A stretch of 11,971 nt of DNA from JBKHBQ01 sp046542305 (GTDB taxonomy: Bacteria; Bacteroidota; Bacteroidia; Bacteroidales; 4484-276): the NCBI GenBank assembly GCA_046542305.1, contig JBKHBQ010000110.1, forward strand, positions 1 to 11,971. The letters are read 5' to 3'. Of this stretch, positions 7,706 to 11,971 are shown piece after piece (the first letter of the stretch is position 1; every line of letters starts with the position of its first letter). The translations under genes and the position numbers were made by a program. The notes beneath the pieces are model-generated. The model was not told the origin of the DNA and ran no database searches. It saw nothing but the letters and a program-made list of their open reading frames with translations.

Positions 7706-8620
7706 TTATTTCTGAACAATCAACTGTTTGATGCTGCTCTTGCCGCCGGCTTCTATTTTCACAAAGTACACACCCCGGTCGAGATTTTTAAGATTCAGGG
7801 TTTCGTTGAACAACCCCTGCTGTGCTTTTCTTTCCACCTGAAACCCGGTGGATATTCCATCACCATCCATCAAGGTAATTTCCACCGAAGTTTCTTCCTC
7901 CAGTTCTATCGAAACCTGCACCGAACCGGAAGCAGGATTCGGGAAGAGGTTTATATTCAGTTCATCCCTTGTCGGGAAATCCTCACTAAGAAAGGGCAGC
8001 GGCTCCGAAGGATCGAATAGCAGGAAGCCTTCGGGTGTGGTGATGCGGTGCACCATAAATCCATGTCCCGGCCCGCCTGCAAAATTCGCACGGCGCCCCC
8101 GCCCGAGCCTTTCCATATTTCCCCGGCGGCAATTGCCTTTTGCCCGACAAATTTCTTTCAGGTCTTCCCCCCATTCGGGAATCTTGTCCTCCACAGGCTG
8201 CAGTGCAGCTTCAATGGCATTGTGATAATTCCCGGCCATCACCGCCACCTCATCCATCAGGTCGTGCATTTCATTGCGCATGGCACGCATTTCACGGCGT
8301 TCATCAAGCGAAGGCTTCGATTGGTTTTCGCGCAATTCTGCACGTCGGGCCCTGTGCTGATCACGCAGTTCTTTCAATTCTGCTCTGATCTCAATAAGCT
8401 TTTCCTTGTCGGCTTTGCTGATTGATTGTGCCAGCTCTTCATGCTGGATCTTCAGTACCGGGAGCATGTTTTTTTCAAAATACCTGATCACTTCCGGTGG
8501 CGGCGTTCCGGGCCCGTGTGGACCGGGACCATAGCCTGGGCCCCGCTGGGCCTTTGAAACCTGAATACCTGCTGAAAACATAATCAGCATCAGTACTGTT
8601 GTCAAAATTCCTTTTCTCAT
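7706..8620 (-). CDS. Exported Spy/CpxP-like helical protein with T9SS sorting domain
   Basis: This 304-residue protein has a clear signal peptide (residues 1-24, cleavage likely after SKA). A Gly/Pro-rich stretch follows (26-42, GPGYGPGPHGPG). Residues about 43-157 are strongly helical and rich in Glu, Arg and Lys, resembling the Spy/CpxP/LTxxQ group of periplasmic chaperones and metal sensors. Cys158 and Cys164 could form a disulfide. Residues about 222-304 match a type A T9SS C-terminal domain: LFPNPASG near the start, then LDRGVYFVKI and a final KQLIVQK. The protein should therefore be carried across the outer membrane and released or anchored at the surface. It is the last gene of the operon, 43 bp after its upstream neighbour, with a terminator beyond it. 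The sorting domain is a confident call; the Spy-like assignment rests on helical character, composition and context and is weaker. Confidence 0.8.
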   Translation of the reverse strand: MRKGILTTVLMLIMFSAGIQVSKAQRGPGYGPGPHGPGTPPPEVIRYFEKNMLPVLKIQHEELAQSISKADKEKLIEIRAELKELRDQHRARRAELRENQSKPSLDERREMRAMRNEMHDLMDEVAVMAGNYHNAIEAALQPVEDKIPEWGEDLKEICRAKGNCRRGNMERLGRGRRANFAGGPGHGFMVHRITTPEGFLLFDPSEPLPFLSEDFPTRDELNINLFPNPASGSVQVSIELEEETSVEITLMDGDGISTGFQVERKAQQGLFNETLNLKNLDRGVYFVKIEAGGKSSIKQLIVQK

Positions 8621-8663
8621 GTTATTAAAGTTTTTATCCGCAATTAATTTTAATTATCGATGT

Positions 8664-9077
8664 TTAATCCCAATACTTATGTCTGCCGCGTTTGTCGTGA
8701 AAATGTGGTTTACGGTGGCGATCCCACGCCCGCTCGAATTTTCGATGAACATGCTGGAGCCGCCCGATCTGCTCACTGTTCAGATAAGGTTCCAAATCCC
8801 TGATCATGTTGTCATGGATGGTTTTCATTTCGTATTTCGATTCTGCAATGGATTCCTGTACCTTCTGTGCATATTTCTCAAGAATGGGTTCGATATCCTT
8901 TATTTGCGACTGATCCGGCCTGATGATTTCCATGGTCCGCATTTGAAATCCCTGGTACCCTCCCCTGTCAACAAACTTGCTGATACGTTGCTTGGTAAGC
9001 AGCCCGTTGGTAAGAAACCCCAACATAAACCCAATCAGCAATGTAGCTGCAATAATCAAAATTGACTTGGTTTTCAT
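8664..9077 (-). CDS. Membrane-anchored Spy/CpxP-like periplasmic sensor, His-rich tail
   Basis: This 137-residue protein has one N-terminal membrane segment (about 5-27) with a short positive N-terminus, so residues 28-137 should lie in the periplasm. The rest is helical and ends with LNSEQIGRLQ (99-108), resembling the LTxxQ motif of Spy/CpxP proteins. The C-terminal 29 residues hold six histidines (109, 111, 121, 125, 127, 133), which suggests metal binding. Fold, anchor and position next to a sigma/anti-sigma pair recall CnrX, the periplasmic nickel/cobalt sensor of CnrYXH. Which metal, if any, is sensed here cannot be told. It starts 12 bp after the anti-sigma stop codon, consistent with co-transcription. 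Confidence 0.75.
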   Translation of the reverse strand: MKTKSILIIAATLLIGFMLGFLTNGLLTKQRISKFVDRGGYQGFQMRTMEIIRPDQSQIKDIEPILEKYAQKVQESIAESKYEMKTIHDNMIRDLEPYLNSEQIGRLQHVHRKFERAWDRHRKPHFHDKRGRHKYWD

Positions 9078-9089
9078 TGTGATAAATAA

Positions 9090-9491
9090 TTAGTAGTTGT
9101 ACAATAGAAAATCTGCCAGATATTCGGGCTGCAGCGGCTCAACGCCCATCAGGCTGTCGAGGCTCATGCTGCCGTTACTGAACAGGGTAACCAGCAGGAT
9201 GATAAGGGCTGCAGCCAGGCCGGGAAGGGCTATGCGCCTGAAAGCATAATCGATGCTGCGGTTAATTCCGGCAGGCTTTTGCAACTCGATCCTGGCCATG
9301 GTCTTTTCTGCAAAAAAGTAACCGAACGAATGGTGCCGGCTGTTCATCAGCTTTTGCAATTCCACCTGCCGGCGGGCTTCTTTCCGGAGCTCCGGATCGG
9401 CGGCCATAGCTTCTTCGAGCCGCTTTGCCTCAGCGGCATCCAACTCGCCATTGGCAAACCTGTCGAGTAATAATTGCATTTGATTTTTCAT
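9090..9491 (-). CDS. Single-pass anti-sigma factor
   Basis: This 133-residue protein begins with a helical cytoplasmic part: RFANGELDAAEAKRLEEAMA (11-30) followed by ADPELRKE, a pattern common in Bacteroidota anti-sigma factors. A single hydrophobic segment (about 87-105, ALPGLAAALIILLVTLF) crosses the inner membrane, leaving about 28 residues in the periplasm. No HxxxCxxC zinc motif is present, so it is not of the classical ZAS type. It starts only 2 bp after the sigma-factor stop codon, which implies translational coupling and 1:1 partnership. Role in holding the ECF sigma factor is inferred from position, size and topology. Confidence 0.8.
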   Translation of the reverse strand: MKNQMQLLLDRFANGELDAAEAKRLEEAMAADPELRKEARRQVELQKLMNSRHHSFGYFFAEKTMARIELQKPAGINRSIDYAFRRIALPGLAAALIILLVTLFSNGSMSLDSLMGVEPLQPEYLADFLLYNY

Positions 9492-9493
9492 AT

Positions 9494-10054
9494 CTATCCG
9501 ATTAAATGCTTCAATAGTTCCTTTAACTTTTCCTGTGCCCTGGCCAGTCGCGAAAGCACGGTTCCCTGCGGAAGGCTCAGGATTTTTGCCGTTTCCTTTG
9601 TTGAATATCCCTGGATCATCCGCAGTACCACCACACTCCGATATTTTGGAGGAAGTTTTTGCAGGGCCAAATCCACGGCCTCACCGGTATCGCGCGACTG
9701 CTCTTCATCAACCTGTAATCCCTGCTCCGGTCTGACCTCCCCATCCGATGGCGCCATAAACAGCAGCCTTCGCCTTTGCCGCCGTCTGAGCTCATTCAGC
9801 GACAGGTTGATGGCGATCCTCGTCAGGTATGTCGGCAGGGCGGCATCACCCCTGAAATCTCCGAGGGCATGATAAAAACGGATAAAAACATTCTGTCCTA
9901 CATCTTCCGCATCTTCACCGTTGCCCAGCATGCCCTTCACCGTTGCTGCCACCACGGGCTCGTGGCGATGCACCAGCGCCGAAAAAGCCGCTTTATCGCC
10001 TTGCCGCGCCATCTGTACCAGTTCCAAATCATCCTGGGCTGAATATTCCGTCAC
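9494..10054 (-). CDS. ECF-family RNA polymerase sigma factor
   Basis: This 186-residue protein has the two-domain plan of ECF sigma factors. Region 2 spans about 24-93, with DAEDVGQNVFIRFYHAL (48-64) for core binding and the -10 recognition part including TYLTRIAINLSLNELRRR (75-92). Region 4 spans about 127-180, with LPPKYRSVVVLR (134-145) and the helix-turn-helix around STKETAKILSLPQGTVLSRL (151-170). The start codon is GTG at 10054-10052; no in-frame ATG lies just upstream, and the next internal Met (residue 15) would cut into the conserved start of region 2. It is the first gene of a four-gene operon with anti-sigma, membrane sensor-like and exported proteins. ECF factors of this layout usually control their own operon, but the main promoter seen here looks like the housekeeping type. 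Confidence 0.93.
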   Translation of the reverse strand: MTEYSAQDDLELVQMARQGDKAAFSALVHRHEPVVAATVKGMLGNGEDAEDVGQNVFIRFYHALGDFRGDAALPTYLTRIAINLSLNELRRRQRRRLLFMAPSDGEVRPEQGLQVDEEQSRDTGEAVDLALQKLPPKYRSVVVLRMIQGYSTKETAKILSLPQGTVLSRLARAQEKLKELLKHLIG

Positions 10055-10057
10055 GTA

Positions 10058-10094
10058 TGATCCGTTTTTTGCGAATTTGACAAATCTGATCCGT
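10058..10094. repeat. Direct repeat TGATCCGT flanking a small inverted repeat
   Basis: TGATCCGT occurs at 10058-10065 and again at 10087-10094, 29 bp apart. Between them lies the inverted repeat ATTTG-A-CAAAT (10075-10085). All of this falls in the predicted 5' leader of the sigma-factor transcript, ending a few bases before the GTG start. It could be an operator, a second promoter recognised by the ECF factor itself, or an RNA element; it could also be chance. Confidence 0.35.
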
Positions 10095-10143
10095 GATTTA
10101 TTCCAATACCTTGCGGATACTTTTCAAAATCTTCAGGTATTCA

Positions 10144-10174
10144 CAAACTTAATTATAAAAACTGTTCCTGCAAA
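10144..10174 (-). promoter_or_regulatory. Bacteroidota-type promoter of the sigma-factor operon
   Basis: Read on the minus strand, TTTG (10174-10171) is followed by exactly 19 bp and then TAAGTTTG (10151-10144). This matches the TTTG-N19-TAnnTTTG consensus of the primary sigma factor in this phylum at every fixed position. Transcription would begin near 10137, giving a leader of about 83 nt before the GTG start. Confidence 0.65.
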
Positions 10175-10208
10175 CATGCGAATGAATAGCCAATGATGAT
10201 CATCCCGA

Positions 10209-10239
10209 TCTGAATATGAAACAAAAAAAATTACTTTTA
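10209..10239 (+). promoter_or_regulatory. Near-consensus promoter for the oxidoreductase gene
   Basis: TCTG (10209-10212), a 19-bp spacer, and TACTTTTA (10232-10239) resemble TTTG-N19-TAnnTTTG with one mismatch in each box. Start of transcription would be near 10245, leaving about 20 nt before the ATG at 10266. It is divergent from the sigma-operon promoter, the two boxes being about 35 bp apart. Confidence 0.4.
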
Positions 10240-10265
10240 CACATCAATAATTAAAAACCAAAGCT

Positions 10266-11660
10266 ATGCAGGAAAACTGGACACGCCGGGATCTTTTGAA
10301 ATCCCTCGGGCTTGCCTCACTGGGGCTGTCGGTAACCCAACTCACCGCTGCCCGGCTGAACGAAAGACAATATTTTTTTCATTACGACGGCGACCTTCCC
10401 AAACCCGCCGGCAAAATCACGGCAATCGTCGCCGGAGCCGGAAACCGGGGGAATGTTTACGGCGGGTATGCCCTCAAACATCCTGACGTGCTCGATATTG
10501 TCGGGGTGGCCGAACCCATCGAAATACGGCGTTCGCGATTCACCGAAAAACATGGCATCGATCCGGACAAAGCATTTTATACCTGGGAGGAAATTTTTGA
10601 GCGGCCCAAATTTGCCGATGCTGTGATCATTACCACTCCTGACAAGCTGCATTATGGACCCGCCATGAAAGCCCTCGCCATGGGCTACGATCTGCTGCTT
10701 GAAAAACCCATTGCCCAAAGCTGGAAGGAATGCAAAGACATCCTTGATCTGGCGGAGAAGAACGGCCGTATTGTGGCTGTTTGCCATGTGCTGCGTTATT
10801 CGCCTTACTACCGGAAGATCAGGGAAACCATCGAAAACGGTGATTTGGGCGAGCTGGTCAGTGTGCAGCATATGGAGCCGATCCAGCACGAGCACATGTC
10901 GCATTCGTATGTTCGCGGCAACTGGCGGCGTGAGGAGGACAACGTGCCCATCCTGCTGGCCAAATCGTGTCACGACCTCGATATCCTCCGCTGGTGGCTC
11001 GATCGCAACTGCGAATATGTTTCCTCCTTCGGCTCGCTCAAATGGTTCAGGGCTGCAAACGCTCCCGACGGCGCACCTATGCGCTGCACCGACGGATGCC
11101 CGGCTGAAGCCGCCTGCCCCTACTCCGCGCTTAAAATCTACTACCGCAACCGGACTTATCTCCATCATTTCGATTTGCCTGAAGACAGAGATCTGTGGGG
11201 CGATGCCATTATGACCAACCTGAAAGAAGGACCGTACGGCCGCTGCGTATATCATTGCGATAACGACGTGGCGGATCACCAGGTGGTGTCGATGCAGTTT
11301 GCCGGAGATGTCACGGCGAATTTCAACATGGAAGCCTTCACGCAGTATTACGGGCGCCGAACCCGCATCATGGGCTCGATGGGCGACCTGGTGGGCGATG
11401 AAAACGACCTGTACTTCCACAACTTCCGCAACGGGGAAGTCACCAAATGGAATGTGCGCGAAAACGCTGAGATTACCTCAGGACATGGCGGCGGCGATTA
11501 CGGGCTGATGCGCGATTTCCTGCACGCCGTCAGCAAGCACGATAGCAGCCTGCTCACCTCCACGCTGGCAGCCTCCATGGAAAGCCACCTGATGGGCTTC
11601 AAAGCCGAAGAAAGCCGGCACACAAAGCAGGTGATGCGGGTGGATATTCGGAAAGGGTGA
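10266..11660 (+). CDS. Gfo/Idh/MocA-family oxidoreductase with twin-arginine signal
   Basis: This 464-residue protein begins with TRRDLLKSLGLASLG (6-20), a twin-arginine motif followed by a moderately hydrophobic stretch, so Tat export is likely. The Rossmann domain follows: the nucleotide-binding loop GAGNRG (57-62) at the end of the first strand, TTPDKLHYGPAMKAL (123-137), and the family motif EKP (146-148). The second alpha/beta domain contains SCHDLDILRWW (234-244), where His236 or Asp237 fits the usual catalytic/sugar-binding position. A cysteine cluster, CTDGCPAEAAC (274-284) plus CVYHC (327-331), matches a subgroup of this family. The family oxidises, reduces or hydrolyses sugars and derivatives with NAD(P); substrate is unknown. 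The start ATG places the RR motif at residues 7-8, as expected. It stands alone on the plus strand, divergent from the sigma operon. Confidence 0.92.
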   Translation: MQENWTRRDLLKSLGLASLGLSVTQLTAARLNERQYFFHYDGDLPKPAGKITAIVAGAGNRGNVYGGYALKHPDVLDIVGVAEPIEIRRSRFTEKHGIDPDKAFYTWEEIFERPKFADAVIITTPDKLHYGPAMKALAMGYDLLLEKPIAQSWKECKDILDLAEKNGRIVAVCHVLRYSPYYRKIRETIENGDLGELVSVQHMEPIQHEHMSHSYVRGNWRREEDNVPILLAKSCHDLDILRWWLDRNCEYVSSFGSLKWFRAANAPDGAPMRCTDGCPAEAACPYSALKIYYRNRTYLHHFDLPEDRDLWGDAIMTNLKEGPYGRCVYHCDNDVADHQVVSMQFAGDVTANFNMEAFTQYYGRRTRIMGSMGDLVGDENDLYFHNFRNGEVTKWNVRENAEITSGHGGGDYGLMRDFLHAVSKHDSSLLTSTLAASMESHLMGFKAEESRHTKQVMRVDIRKG

Positions 11661-11918
11661 GGAAGTTAATAGGAGGAAGAAGTTGTTGGTGAAGGGGTTA
11701 TTAGATAAAAGTTATTTGGGAAAACAGTAAAGTCCGCCTAAGATAAGAAGATTCCACGCTACGCTCGAAATAACCGCCAGGCCACGTTGAACATCTCTGC
11801 CATATTTTGCTTTTAAGTGTTAATGGATTTAACGGTGGCAAAGGCCAGAATTTCGAAATCCATTTCTGATCCTTGGGATTCTGGCCTGGATAAATTCAAC
11901 TCAAATAAAACCGACACT
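11661..11918. other. Intergenic region with structured leader (258 bp)
   Basis: No coding frame is convincing here. The left part (11661-11750) is purine-rich. At 11750-11775 lies GATTCCACGCTACGCTCG followed by AAATAACC, containing ACGCT twice in tandem; it resembles short CGCT-rich interspersed elements often seen between Bacteroidota genes. The right part holds a long inverted repeat described separately. No intrinsic terminator for the oxidoreductase gene was found. Confidence 0.5.
11842..11887. repeat. Inverted repeat in the leader of the SDR gene
   Basis: AGGCCAGAAT (11842-11851) and ATTCTGGCCT (11878-11887) are perfect 10-bp complements with a 26-nt loop. Inside and overlapping lie the 10-bp palindrome ATTTCGAAAT (11850-11859) and the alternative stem GAAAT-CC-ATTTC (11855-11866), so competing folds are possible. 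The outer stem ends 31 bp before the SDR start codon. No T-tract follows, so it is not a simple terminator. Confidence 0.6.
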
Positions 11919-11971
11919 ATGAAAACAGCAGTTATTACAGGAGCAACAGGCGCCATTGGTACGGCCATCGC
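11919..11971 (+). CDS. Short-chain dehydrogenase/reductase, N-terminal fragment
   Basis: Seventeen codons and two further bases are present before the window ends. They encode MKTAVITGATGAIGTAI: a first beta strand (residues 3-6) followed by TGATGAIG (7-14). This is a variant of the TGxxxGxG coenzyme-binding motif of classical SDRs, with Ala at the second conserved Gly. NAD(P)-binding oxidoreductase activity is expected; substrate and full length cannot be judged. It is separated from the oxidoreductase gene by 258 bp and probably has its own promoter. Confidence 0.8.
   Translation, partial: MKTAVITGATGAIGTAI

Noticed and set aside
10317..11420. Long open frame on the minus strand (367 codons) inside the oxidoreductase gene
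   Set aside because: It is antisense to a gene with clear family motifs, shows no recognisable domain, and looks like a by-product of the codon bias of the real gene.
11803..11809. TATTTTG as a promoter box for the SDR gene
   Set aside because: One base is missing from TAnnTTTG and the nearest TTG upstream (11787-11789) is too close.
1..11971. Signs of phage, insertion sequence, integron or defence island
   Set aside because: No transposase, integrase, terminal inverted repeats, attachment-site duplication or nuclease/methylase gene was seen.

Overview
The window reads as chromosomal DNA of a member of the Bacteroidota, probably a free-living or environmental Bacteroidales-like lineage. Three things point there: a type IX secretion (T9SS) C-terminal sorting domain on one protein, a long secreted protein built of Ig/PKD-like repeats, and at least one promoter of the Bacteroidota type (TTTG-N19-TAnnTTTG). 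Shine-Dalgarno sequences are not evident before most starts, which also fits. No rRNA, tRNA, CRISPR array, transposase or integrase was seen.

Layout. (1) 1-2245, minus strand: the N-terminal 748 residues of a large exported repeat protein that runs off the left edge. (2) 2246-2765: AT-rich divergent intergenic region with one short perfect dyad. (3) 2766-4541, plus: a ClC-family chloride channel/transporter with two C-terminal CBS domains. (4) 4542-6575, minus: a YyaL/SPATA20-type thioredoxin-domain protein whose stop codon abuts the ClC stop codon. (5) 6719-7639, plus: a lipoprotein calcineurin-like phosphoesterase, followed by a hairpin whose T-tract faces the minus strand. (6) 10054 down to 7706, minus: a four-gene operon of ECF sigma factor, single-pass anti-sigma factor, membrane-anchored His-rich Spy/CpxP-like protein, and an exported Spy/CpxP-like helical protein carrying a T9SS sorting domain. 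(7) 10266-11660, plus: a Gfo/Idh/MocA oxidoreductase with an N-terminal twin-arginine motif. (8) 11919 to the right edge, plus: the first 17 codons of a short-chain dehydrogenase/reductase, preceded by a structured leader.

How the genes relate. The only clear multi-gene unit is the sigma/anti-sigma operon. It has a well-formed promoter at 10174-10144 and an intrinsic terminator at 7666-7638, so both ends of the transcript can be drawn from sequence. Its layout recalls cell-envelope or metal-stress systems such as CnrYXH, where an ECF sigma factor is held by a membrane anti-sigma factor and a membrane-anchored Spy/CpxP-fold protein senses the periplasmic signal. The added T9SS-tagged Spy-like member would place one component outside the outer membrane or on the cell surface. 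This operon is the best candidate here for something not well described. The remaining genes look like independent transcription units.
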